This document shows positions 22,950-32,848 of a stretch of 64,000 bases of DNA, in pieces. The notes below the pieces were generated by a model. The model searched no databases. It was not told where the DNA came from and saw only the letters and a list, made by a program, of their open reading frames with translations. Each line of letters begins with the position of its first letter. Position 1 is the first letter of the stretch. Made by a program: the position numbers and the translations under genes. Source of the stretch: Kingdonia uniflora (lineage: Eukaryota; Streptophyta; Magnoliopsida; Ranunculales; Circaeasteraceae); assembly GCA_014058105.1 (NCBI GenBank), contig JACGCM010000669.1:992001-1056000 (forward strand), given 5' to 3'.

Positions 22950-23170
22950 ATTCTCTTTAGATCCGTTGAATCTACAGATATCAATATCATTGGGCTGTAC
23001 TTTGTCGGCCAGTCCCATCTGATCAGTCATGCTTTGAAAAAGTAATTCAATTGTACTTCCGGTATCTATCATCATCGTGTAAAGCACCATATTTCGCATT
23101 TTTAGCATGATTACCAAAGCATTATAGTTAGGATAGTTGATATGACAAACATCACAGTTGTCAAAAGAAA
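22950..23170 (-). pseudogene. Aspartic protease, element A
   Basis: Around the active site: ALVIMLKMRNMVLYTMMIDTGSTIELLF. The run is ALVIMLKMRNMVLYT followed by MMIDTGSTIELLF. The DTG triad is intact here, in contrast to B. No long uninterrupted ORF. Confidence 0.75.
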
Positions 23171-23699
23171 TTCATGTTCGTTGAGAGCTAGAAACGGGAA
23201 GTAAACGAGTTTCTTTATCTTTCATGGATAGGTCGTGACATTGGTCCTTCGTACCTTAGTTCTATTCAATTGGTTGACGATCTGAGTTTCAACAAAGTGG
23301 CAGAGCGACATATGGTATAAGTGTTTCTCTTTTGCCGGCTCTTTGGTTTATACGACATCTGTAGTAAGTTTGTAACTCCCATTCTTGTAACTTTCGACGT
23401 CTACAATGTACTTATGCATTCGTCTATCAGTGAGGATATACTCTAGCAACTATTGTAAGGCAAAATAACGTTCTTTTTTATGATGTTTAACCTTGTGGTG
23501 AATGCAATATGGTTTGTTCTCAATGGGTTGGAGATATTGTACATTGCATAAAAACCGATCCTTCTGAAGTATAGGATAAATGTTTGCTATGGTCATATTT
23601 ATCTTGGGAAGGCAGGGCTTGGGCAAGTTATTCCCCTTTTGAGGTCGTTCATCCGTTAGATTTTGTCAATTTCATGTCTCCTCCCTGATTGGCAGTACG

Positions 23700-24864
23700 A
23701 TTAAAGTCTTGGCTCACTGATTGATATCGAGTTGTTAATGTTGACTTCTAGGGTTTCTGCCTGTCAGACACCATTTTTTCCAGGTCAATATAACTGTTGA
23801 CCTTTTCTATCATGTCTTCCAAAGTTTTTGGTTTGTTGAGGACGAGGTATTCCTTTGCCCTTCCATTAACAAGTAACACATTGGTGTAAGCCAAAATGCT
23901 AATCTTCTGGTCGAGTTGGTCTACTTTTTGAGCAAACTCCAAGAACTTCTTAGTGAACGTCTCGAGCTTCTTACCTGGAATCTACTTAAGGTTGAAAAGG
24001 GAGTATAAATTTTCTTCTTTGTCTCTGTTGTGCGAGTAATTCTTGACAAAGAGTTCTCGCAGCTGTTTAAAAGTTGTGATGGATCCTTCAGGTTGTGTGT
24101 GGTACCATCGCAGAGGTTCTTTAGACAAGCTCATTGGGAAGAGCCAGCAGAGAATGTGATTGGATGTGGAATGTAAGCCTAAGGCATCCTAGAATTTTTG
24201 GACGTGCACTACTGGATTTGTTCCTTTGTATTTGCGGATCTTCAGAGTATGGAATCCGGTGGGGACTTCGCTATCCAATAGTTCCTGTGCGATCGGGCTT
24301 TTTTGTAATCTGTTGTGGATTCCTTTAGTCGGGATCTGAGCTTTGGCCTTGTTCTTTGATTCATATCTTGGCGTGTTCTTGAGTCAGGTATTGTTGAGCT
24401 GCAGTGGTCGAGCGGGTGACACATCCTTCTCCAAGATTATGGTCGCCACTCCCTTCACTTAGACGTTCTTTTACTTGGACTTAAACTCTCCAAGGTGGAT
24501 TTTCAGTCTATTTGACTCCCGCTGGGCCGCCATCTAGTTCCTGGAGGGCCTCCTAAATCGGGATGGGTTCCATTTCCTGTTGATGATGGTTGGATCGAGG
24601 CGCACCTTCTACGTAATTACCTTTCGGAGGAGGTCCTATTCTGTCATGAATAGAAATTTGTAAGCCTTCAGGTTGCCCGGCTTTGTTCTTCTGGGTAGCG
24701 ACTTGCTGACCCTGTAGAACCTTCAGTGCATCTTATACACTCTCCAGTTATTACTCCAAAGAAGCACGTCTTTCTATTTTAAAATTTAAGGTGGCCTGCA
24801 GATCTGCTAGCACGGCATTTTCTTTTGCTTGAACTATTTTTGTGCTCTGACCTCGGGGTAATAT
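23700..24864 (-). pseudogene. gag, element A
   Basis: By comparison with B the gag start lies at 24864-24862, where ATG has become ATA. The capsid-like Retrotrans_gag segment is near 23750-24150 (DQKISILAYTNVLLVNGRAK). Several stops. The intact C-terminal piece is 23748-23942. Confidence 0.75.
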
Positions 24865-24915
24865 TCTAAAGGGATATGATCAGTGGTTCCGAAGAAAATA
24901 GGTTTGAGACCTTCG

Positions 24916-24933
24916 TTCCCACAGACGATGCCA
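24916..24933 (-). other. Element A primer-binding site
   Basis: TGGCATCGTCTGTGGGAA on the minus strand, two bases inside the 5' LTR. The equivalent in B is TGGCACCGCCTTTGGGAA (44114-44131). The matching tRNA was not determined. Confidence 0.6.
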
Positions 24934-24935
24934 AA

Positions 24936-25693
24936 TGTAATGACATAATTTTGGGATTTAGACTTAGCCTTTACACCAAATGTGTCTAGAACGCTCAAGA
25001 ACAGTAAATAATAATCAACAAGATAATTTAGCATAAAAAACCTTTGAATAGGTTAAAAACCACGACCTCTCTTGAGGATTTTGAGAAAGAGAAGATGATC
25101 TTATTGAAGTTGCTAACTTATTACAATGAGCGCTCTGAGTATATGGAGCTTCGAAGTAGGGATTCTTCTCTATAGAATTGCCTGTCCTAAATCTGTAGTT
25201 CTCTATTTCTATTTATAGGTCTTATAATATGACCATTTGATGACCATTAATATTCTTAATGGTGGACGTTACAAAGTATATGTAAGATATTCTTTGGCCA
25301 GATAGTGTAACATTCTGACCTCTGTTGCTGTACAACGGCTCTATTAAAAACAGTACACTTGCATAAATAAAACTGCTGATGTAGAGGTCGAAAGCGATGA
25401 CTCAAACTAAGGAATATTGAATATGATTTTAGTAGTGTTTCCTGTATGCTAATGAGGTCGAGGATGAAGCTTTAAGTCAGAGATATGAAATAAACTATTA
25501 CAAGACGGCTCTCATGCAATAGCACGAGTAACATCAGGGATAAATGGTGTTGGTTGAGAAACTCGTGCTGTATGTGTTTCCTGACGTTGTTGTCTTATTT
25601 TTGATTATGTCGCATACTTTGTTGTTGAGGTCGAAAGCTCGTATGTAGTTTGAAGATGAAGCACAAGTTCGAGATGCAGAATAAACCATTATA
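24936..25693 (-). repeat. Element A 5' LTR (right copy)
   Basis: 758 bp, the same length as the left copy, running from TGTAATGAC to ...CCATTATA. It includes both copies of the terminal motif (about 25472-25488 and 25676-25693), so in this element the outer copy is the true end. Confidence 0.88.
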
Positions 25694-25698
25694 AGTCC

Positions 25699-26830
25699 TA
25701 CGCAATTGTTGCATTCACACGCCTTCTACATCTTCAACTAATATATCAAGCCATCCATACATAAATGGACTAAGATTCACTACTGTTTCTAAAGGAAATC
25801 AGAAACACATACATTACTTAAGCTTTTCGTATTTTCCAATTCAAAGTCCACGGTATCAACTCCCAACGTATGTTCCTCAGTAGCAGCTAGGCTGGGTATA
25901 AATTCGAGAACTTTGTATAGTCCCCTCCAAGGCATATTTTTTTTTTCCCAACATTTCTCATTCTTTTATTGATCACCTTTTGCTGCAAGAAAAGACCCCA
26001 TCATGGATTCAAAGTGCAAATAACCACAAATAAAGGTAACTGATACAAAATTATTTACATGGAAGACCCTTGTGCCATTACTAAATGGTGTTCCCAATTT
26101 TGCTATAAATGTTATAGAAAAGACACGAAGATAATGGTACAATCTTATGAAGTGCCTAATGTCAACTTCGATGAAAAGATACATACCCTTGATACATTAG
26201 GAATTCCATAAATATTTATACAAAGAACAATATGTTCAAAAAGAAATAATTATACAAATAACTTAAGGTGAAGGCTCAACCATCTCACCAAGAGCAATGA
26301 ATCCACTCCCACACTCCGCTGGGTTTGTGAAGACATCAAGAGCATATTGGAATTAACGAAAGCATAGGGATCATGCTAGCTACCAATTAAAGCACAATCG
26401 CCCCTTAATAAGATCAATATAACCATTTCAGATAATAAAGAGGCAATACAAACTTGTCCATGCATGAGTTTATCCATTATAGGTTTACCTCTTCTCGCCA
26501 AGTAGTATTTTGATTTCACATACATAGGAAATATAATGGCAACATGGGTCACCCCAACAACTGAAGGAAGTAAGCCTCTACATTAATCTTCTTATACCCT
26601 ATTCGTGTATAATAGGCACCAAAGCGGCATCTATATAAACTTTTATATGAAACAACTCCTGGCTTCATTCATTGTGTGCAGGGAAATTCATAATTTGTAA
26701 TGTCCCAACAATAGGACCAACATTTTTTATAGCATTAAGCAGGTTGTGCGCATATAAAGGGTGTATTTAGTTAGGTTTCACTGTAGTATAAATAAATGAA
26801 CAAAAATGGGAAAGCATTACCAAATTGAAG
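25699..26830. other. Intergenic, no gene seen
   Basis: AT-rich. I see no coding similarity or repeat unit. Confidence 0.5.
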
Positions 26831-26835
26831 ATTAA

Positions 26836-27620
26836 CTAAAGGTTGATGAAAGTAAAGCTAACTATATCTATCTCAAATATACTCTTTTGTGGGGCAGAGT
26901 GGTGTGAAAATTCATAATCTTGTACAGTTGATTTCAAAGAATTTGAAGAAATTTTGTTGCTTCCTCCACTTGATACCCCTAGAGCAGATGACTCCAGATA
27001 TCGAAAAGGGCTAGAGGGTGAGCTAATTTCATGTCCTCCTTCCAACATCTTCACAATAGTTGACATTAGAGGTCATGCCTCGGGTAAGTACTGAACACAC
27101 CACAAAGCAACCATTGGCATTCTCTCTGCTTTCTCTCTATTTTTCTCTTCAATATCGTACAGCCCCATCATCTCATCCAACTCTCTCTTTTCAAATTTCT
27201 CCCAAACCCATCTTGGAAGCCATTTTTGGCTCTGATTTAAACTATCATCATGGTGTCTTCTCCTTCCAATGATCTCAAACAGCAATATCTCGAAACTGTA
27301 AACATCACATTTATGAGTCACTGGATAAGGCATCCATAATTATGGTGCAGCATATCCCAAAGTCCCCTTAGATCCTGTCATGATTATATGAGAACTATCC
27401 TAGTTATAGAGTTTTGCTAAGCCAAAATCTACAACTTTTGGGGAGAAGTTCATGTTAAGAAAAATATTACCCGACTTTATGCTATAGTGAATTATTCGTT
27501 GCGCACATTCCTCGTGCAAATATGCAATACCCTTAGCAGTCCCAATAGCAATTTCATTTAGCTGCTCCCACCCAATGATCTGATTCTCACTAATGGCCAA
27601 TAATTGGTTTGTGGCAGTAG
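26836..27620 (-). pseudogene. LRK10-like receptor kinase domain, pseudogene
   Basis: One continuous minus-strand frame covers the C-terminal lobe of a rust-resistance (LRK10L) type kinase: GWEQLNEIAIGTAKGIAYLH, the catalytic loop, DFGLAKL, GTLGYAAP, CDVYSFEILLFEIIGRRR, then CVQYLPEA and MSTIVKMLEGG. Three in-frame stops break it: after LAKLYN, in place of the Glu of the APE motif, and after PEA. The catalytic-loop Asp is Ser (HYSIKSGN). No extracellular, transmembrane or N-lobe sequence is present. Upstream it is fused to a mitochondrial carrier fragment. Confidence 0.88.
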
Positions 27621-27900
27621 TTCTTGATGTTCCGGTGCCTGAAGCGGCTATAATGTTATCCAGGGAAAACTCATTATTCTCATTAACGTGTATGAAAAAG
27701 GTCCTTGAGTTGCTCATATATTGTAAAATACGCAGCCCAATTTGGAAGTAGTGTCAGTAGTTGGTGAAAGGCCTTGATACATTCCTCTCATGCCCTCATT
27801 CTTTACTATGTTTCTTAAGGCTTAAAACAATGAGACCGTATACTTTTCTTCAAGAAGACCCAATGTACCTGAGATCTTCTCTTGATCACATCAAGGGGGA
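27605..27900 (-). pseudogene. Mitochondrial carrier (NAD+/folate transporter-like) fragment
   Basis: Minus-strand pieces in shifted frames: the carrier signature PLDVIK (about 27881-27898), then NEGMRGMYQGLSPTT, then LPNWAAYFTIYEQL, then NIIAASGTG..TTATNQ (27620-27690). Order and motifs match the NAD+/folate branch of the SLC25-type family, where the same blocks follow one another. At least two frameshifts. It runs straight into the kinase frame, so the visible ORF at 27400-27717 is a fusion of the two. Confidence 0.7.
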
Positions 27901-28092
27901 ACCAAAAACTGCATAAAATCTTATGCATCAGTATTGAAAATAATAATAGAGTGTGAGAGAGTCAGATTGGAGGAGGTCTAATTTTAGGTATGAAAATACT
28001 GACACTATAATCAAATTGAATTCCATTAATAAATACTGCAATCACGCGATAAACAAAAATACTTTACGAGGATAATAACAAAAACTGGAATG

Positions 28093-29108
28093 TTATGCTC
28101 TCAAAACATATTCAGAAGTTACTTGCGTAATATTTGGGTTGTGCGTTTCATCGGGATTGGGTCCTTGAGAAGTTACCCTCTCATGACCACATTCTGAACA
28201 GAACACCCCTTTCACAAATTTATTCCCACAGTATGAGCAAAACTTACCATTAACTCCAGTACCCTAGAATGTTTATATAAACATATAGGCGATTAGCAAG
28301 TAAAGCTTCCCTAGGCAAAGTTTAGAGCTAAAATGAAAAGAGTTAACAATATACCACCTTTGGTATACCACATCCTGAACATAATCTTGAGGTCCCATTC
28401 TTATAATCATATTCGCACTCTAAACAATATTTTACAACGTGGGTTTGCTGAAATATATAAGGAGCTCATAATTAGATTAGCAAGAAGAAGTAGCAAATTT
28501 ATCTAAAACCAAAAAGACAATCATTTTTGAAAGAATAGTAAATCCTCCCAAGTATTATACCTCCTCTTTCTGAAGCCTTATAAGACATTTATCATTAAGG
28601 TATGAAGCGCAGTCCTCGAGGGGTAGAATAAGGTATGAAACACGCTCCTTGAGGGGTGAAATAGACTTCCCAAGCACCAAAGCTACATATACAATTAACA
28701 CAATCAGAAAGCTTACAAAATACATGCATGAGAATGGTGAGAAAGTGTAGTGACATCTATAAAAGAATCTCATTCTCTTAACTCTAATAGAGGGGTTTCC
28801 AAAACATCTTCTTATACAGTAAATAAGCAAAACCATTAAGAAAAAAAAGGAAAAAAAAGTGAAGAACTTACCATAAACATATACTTTGCAGTTACATCCA
28901 TAGAGACTGATAAAATGGAAACAAATCCTTTAGTAATGATCATAACCCATCAATAACTTCAGAACATTAAAATGAATCTTGTACAATGATACATTAGATA
29001 AGAGCGAACCAAAGAATCTAAGAGTCTAGAGAAAAAATAGAGAGTACCTGAAGAGTGGGCCTTGAAAGATAGGGTACGAGAGCAACTCACAGCGAGAAAC
29101 ATAGATGT
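28093..29108 (-). CDS. Zinc-ribbon protein gene, 3' exons (5' part displaced by element B)
   Basis: Five exons with GT-AG junctions and consistent phase, read leftward: 29108-29048, 28906-28872, 28682-28561, 28447-28358, 28263-28093 (TAA). The C-terminal half has four cysteine pairs, in CLECEYD, CSGCG, CSYCGNK and CSECGHE contexts, the spacing of double zinc ribbons. Upstream of that is a non-zinc segment (YVYALVLGKSISPLKER). I do not recognise the family. The first visible exon begins in mid-codon, so more exons lie upstream. The next upstream sequence is element B, 133 bases away, so B sits in an intron or has cut the gene. Confidence 0.7.
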
Positions 29109-29241
29109 CTAAATAAACCCATAACCTCAAATCCCTCCATCCCTAGTAATCATGGACAAATATTGAGTTAAAATTTGGTATGAATCAATAAATTTTAAGC
29201 AAAGCCATGCACGTCATACCAGTATGCTAAAACATGGAAAT

Positions 29242-29962
29242 TGTAATAGCCTAATTCTGGGATACAGACTTAGCCTTTATAGCAAATGTATTTAGAGCGT
29301 TCAAGAATAACATATAATAAACAACAAGACTGTTTAACGTAGAAAACCTTTGAATAGGTTAAAAACCATGACCTCTCTTGAGGATTTTGAGAAAGTGATG
29401 ATCTTATTGAGATTGCTAGTTTATTATAATGAACGATTTTAGAATAGAGGATGATAGAGTAACATTTTTTAATGGTGATCATTCCGTCCCTCATTTGTAG
29501 TCCTCCAGGTTTTTTTATAGGTTCACTAATATGACCGTTTGATGACCATAAATTTCTTAATGCTGGATGTTACAAAGTGAATGTGAGATATTCTTTGATC
29601 AGGTTATGTAACATTCTAACTCTTACTGTTGTTCAACGGCTCTATTGCTGACTGTATACTTCTTGTAGGTCGGACCATTAGTGTAGAGGTCGAAAGTGAC
29701 ATCTCAAACTGAGTAGAGTTGGTTACATCTTTGGTCATACTTCCTGTATGCTGATGAGATCGAGGATGAAGTCTGAGTCTAAGATACAAAATAAACTATT
29801 ACAAGATGGCTCTCAACCAATAGCATGAGGGTTGTCCGGGGTAAGTGGTGTTGGTTGAGAAGTTCATATTGTATGTGCCACGTGATCTGTTTGTTTGGGT
29901 CTAAAGTTTATCTATAGTTCGAAGATGAAGCATGAGCTCGAGATGCGGAATAAGCCACTACA
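29242..29962 (-). repeat. Element B 3' LTR (left copy)
   Basis: Starts TGTAATAGCC; abuts the PPT at 29963 after ...CCACTACA. An inner copy of the terminal motif ends at 29803 (...AACTATTACA). The right LTR corresponds only to 29242-29803. Confidence 0.85.
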
Positions 29963-29975
29963 ACCGCCCCCTCTC
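29963..29975 (-). other. Element B polypurine tract
   Basis: ACCGCCCCCTCTC on the plus strand, differing from that of A by one base and in the same position relative to the outer terminal motif. Confidence 0.8.
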
Positions 29976-30194
29976 AGCTAACAGTACAAAAATGATTGTA
30001 GGCAAGTGGTGTTGGTTGAGAAGTATCAATAAATGTTGTAGTTATATCGGGGTTTCATTTCCATTGGTAGTTCATGAATCTTTGTTGATGGCTGTTGGGT
30101 TTCTTAAAACCAGTGACTGTAGTTAAATATTGGTGCATGGGAAATTTATTTGACGTTGGGAATTTGTAGAGTCTACTTTGAATACTGATCTGTG

Positions 30195-30202
30195 TATAAA
30201 AG
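30195..30202 (+). promoter_or_regulatory. TATA box upstream of ORF-a, element B
   Basis: TATAAAAG 72 nt before the ATG of ORF-a. Confidence 0.6.
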
Positions 30203-30266
30203 GTACTCGGAGTTGAGTTGTGAGGAGCAAACCCTTAGTCTCTATTTTTTCCCTCAGTAGTTATCG

Positions 30267-30605
30267 ATGGTGACGAATAGAACTCAGGCCCGAGAGTCTA
30301 AGATCCGGAGGAAGATGGAAAAATTGTGTATAAGGTATTTTGGTTATCAACCGCTATATCTACCTACTCCAATTCCTATATCTCCCACTTTTTATCATAT
30401 GTCTTATGAAGAAGTGATGGAGGCAGAGGATGATTACTACCAAATAGTACGTTTTCATTACTTTGTGATATCGGAGGCTGAACGTCATAACGGTCTTCAT
30501 CTGCTGGCGGAGGGGGCTGTTACAACTAAAGATGAAGCGGTAGGCATTCGGCCGAGAAAGTCTCGATGATATCCTGCTAATGAGTGGGACTTGTTGAAGA
30601 AATAA
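30267..30605 (+). pseudogene. ORF-a of antisense block, element B (112 codons)
   Basis: Starts MVTNRTQARESK, then RYFGYQ, SYEEVMEAEDDYYQ and an acidic helical half; ends DLLKK*. Only one break, a TGA at 30567-30569 where A has a sense codon. Exactly as long as the copy in A. No known domain. Confidence 0.6.
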
Positions 30606-30616
30606 GGTCTTTTTTC

Positions 30617-30840
30617 GGTCTCTAGCATGCGGGAAGGTGATGAGGATGCAGAGGATCGTTTTCTTCCATAGACCATAGTTCTTTGGTTATGAAGAAGATC
30701 TTTCAATTATGAAAATTCCCTTCTCTCTATCTCTAGCATGCGGGGGGGAGGGGGTGAGGAAGATGCAGAGGATCATTTTCTTTCATGGACCATAGTTCTT
30801 TGGCCATAAAGAAGATCTTTCCTCTGTGAAATTGGTCTTC
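30617..30840. repeat. Tandem duplication of ~115 bp after ORF-a, element B
   Basis: The segment from CTAGCATGCGGG to GAAGAAGATCTTTC occurs twice in a row (about 30622-30695 and 30737-30815). Element A has it once (11350-11450). The second copy has a G-rich run, GGGGGGGAGGGGG. Confidence 0.8.
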
Positions 30841-31406
30841 CATCTTCCTTGCGTCATGTAGCATGGGATCAAAGTTTGGGGTCTGCTGCATCTGTGAACT
30901 GTTTGTCCCAGGAAAAGGGTTTTAAGCTGATACTTGACAAAAATAGAAGTAATCTGTAAAGTCTTGGTTGTAAAGTATTCTATAATAGTAATTTTCAGAC
31001 TGAATGAAATATAAACTTTTTTGTTATGATGATACTGTGTCTTCAAGCTCTGTTATTTTTCCTTTCTGCTTGTACCATAGGAGCATAGAAAAATAGATGT
31101 TTATGGGTGTGAAGGAAAAAAGGGTATTGAGAGTTGAGGTGAAATTTAGAGCAGGTTGAGTTGTTGGTGCAAACTGGATGTCTCATATGTATGCGAGCTG
31201 TGTGACACGGTTAAAATGGAATGGTGCATAAGATTGTTCGGCTAGGTATCGTCCTGGCTATTGCCATGTACGTGTCTGAGGAGATATTTCATGCTATGGA
31301 GGTAATGAGTTGTCACGATATTTTGCATATAAATTATGTTGTTCGCATAAATATTTTATGAGGAGAATCTGTGGGGTGATTAATTCTATGGAGATCCTCA
31401 TTTGTC

Positions 31407-31412
31407 TATAAG
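31407..31412 (+). promoter_or_regulatory. TATA-like site upstream of ORF-b, element B
   Basis: TATAAG 60 nt before the ATG at 31467; the equivalent in A is a better TATAAAA. Confidence 0.4.
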
Positions 31413-31466
31413 TAGGGCTTCCTTGTTGTTGTTACTGGTATTGTTCTGAAGTCGTTGCGTTCGAAC

Positions 31467-31814
31467 ATGGTAAGGAATCGCTATCAACGTATGCATCAGG
31501 CAGCGGAAGGCAAGTTTTAAATCAAGGTTGCTGAACTCCGTGAACGTTATTTTCATCAATTGTCGTATGATGTTGTGCTTCCAGAATGGCCATTGAATCT
31601 GGTTGGTTGGGATGATGAGGACAGACGTGTCGAGCATGATTGCTTTATTTGGCACAACATATTTTGCAAATCTCTGCTGGATCCCTGTGTGAGAGAGTTG
31701 ACTGTGCGACAGCTTGTGTGTGATAAGATCGTGGAAGAGGATGTAAGGGCAGCGAATGGGGAGTTAATTATGTACGGGCAACCAAACCATCGGGGTTGTT
31801 TTAGATGCAGCTAA
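31467..31814 (+). pseudogene. ORF-b of antisense block, element B (115 codons)
   Basis: Starts MVRNRYQ and has one TAA early (about 31518). From 31560 the frame is open to the stop: SYDVVLPEWPLNLVGWDDED, then HRGCFRCS*. The mature part aligns with A without frameshifts. An AATAAA lies about 75 nt downstream. Function unknown. Confidence 0.55.
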
Positions 31815-32083
31815 GAGCTCAGTGAGTTTGAAGTCGTGAGACTTTGTTGAGAGTAATCTATTTTGTGGTAGTATTCTATGGTTGAGTTCTGAATAAATGT
31901 AATATGAGAGATCGAGAGAGAATAACGTATGTGGTGTTTCGATCTGATTGAATAAAGTATTCTATTATATTTATTGTATACAGATATTATGTATGACAGC
32001 TGTAGGATTTTAACAATTGTAGGGATATCTTTGAATTTTGAAATTTGAGCTATTTTAGGAATGGTTGTACGATCTTGGTAGAG

Positions 32084-32089
32084 TATAAG
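32084..32089 (+). promoter_or_regulatory. TATA-like site upstream of ORF-c, element B
   Basis: TATAAG at the place where A has TATAAAA (12850). Confidence 0.3.
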
Positions 32090-32238
32090 TAAGATGATTG
32101 GTTGCTTTTGGCACTAGGGCGAGAAAAGGTGTAGGGCTGGTACTAGTAGATAACAGAGATAAACGTGATGGTAGTAAGCGTTAACACAGAAGTTATGATG
32201 ATGTTCTAAAATGAAAAGATGTACTTGTAGCAATAGTG

Positions 32239-32523
32239 GGGAAGACCGACACGTGTCAGAAGGAGCTGTCGTTTCAGAAACCGAGGGAGAGTATAAAAAC
32301 TCGTCTCTCTCTCCCTCATAAATTGTCTACAGTTTCAGAGAGAAAAAAAGGTGGTACGCATATCATTGTCAAGGAGAGGAGGCGTTTGAGTGTTGATTGC
32401 ATTTTAAGAAAAGAATCTTTATCGAGTTATAAGAGGTTGTTGGAGAGACGACAGGAGTGCTCATTTCTAAAGAGACGCCCTGGTAAAGCAGATGATCATT
32501 GTTCAGCAAGTACAGGTTGGTGA
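32239..32523 (+). pseudogene. ORF-c of antisense block, element B (Lys/Arg-rich)
   Basis: 94 codons matching the C-terminal part of ORF-c in A with no indel (KLSTVSERKK, KERRRLSVDC, LKRRPGK, STGW*). Upstream the frame has stops and no ATG, so the N-terminus is lost. It overlaps the TATA box and leader of ORF-d. Confidence 0.4.
32292..32298 (+). promoter_or_regulatory. TATA box upstream of ORF-d, element B
   Basis: GAGTATAAAAACTC followed by a CTCTCTCTCCCTC leader, conserved with A. A leader intron (32516-32848) follows and the ORF-d ATG is at 32856. Confidence 0.6.
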
Positions 32524-32848
32524 TGCATAACTTTTGTCTCTGTAATATTTGAAGTATTCGGTGTTATGTAGTAATCTGTATAGTCGGTTTTAGTAACTGC
32601 AGTTTTCAGGGGATTTTGAAAATAATAAGAATGAGAGAAAGTCTGTAATGTAAGATTTGCAGCATATATTGTTTTTAGAGGGAAAAATTATGTGTGCTGG
32701 AGAAGAAGAGGAAAATTTTGAAATGTTTTGATTTTGGCTTTATATTCTGGGATTCAGGGAAATAGACGTATTGACTGGGTAGAAAGTAAGTATGTTTGTT
32801 CTGCTTGTAACATAGTGATAATGATAAAATATCTCTCTGCATCTGTAG

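Larger units (their letters stand above)
9943..25693 (-). mobile_element. Element A: Tat-lineage Ty3/gypsy retrotransposon with antisense gene block
   Basis: A complete 15,751-bp element with equal-length LTRs (9943-10700 and 24936-25693, 758 bp each). Its flanks are AGTCA (9938-9942) and AGTCC (25694-25698), a 5-bp target duplication with one change. On the minus strand it runs 5' LTR, PBS, gag, protease, RT, RNase H, second (archaeal-type) RNase H, integrase, tandem repeat, antisense block, PPT, 3' LTR. The dual RNase H is a hallmark of the Tat lineage. LTRs differ at roughly one base in ten over the first 110 bases by eye, so the insertion is old. Protease keeps DTGS, but the integrase catalytic Glu is Gln and all frames have stops. 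Confidence 0.9.
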
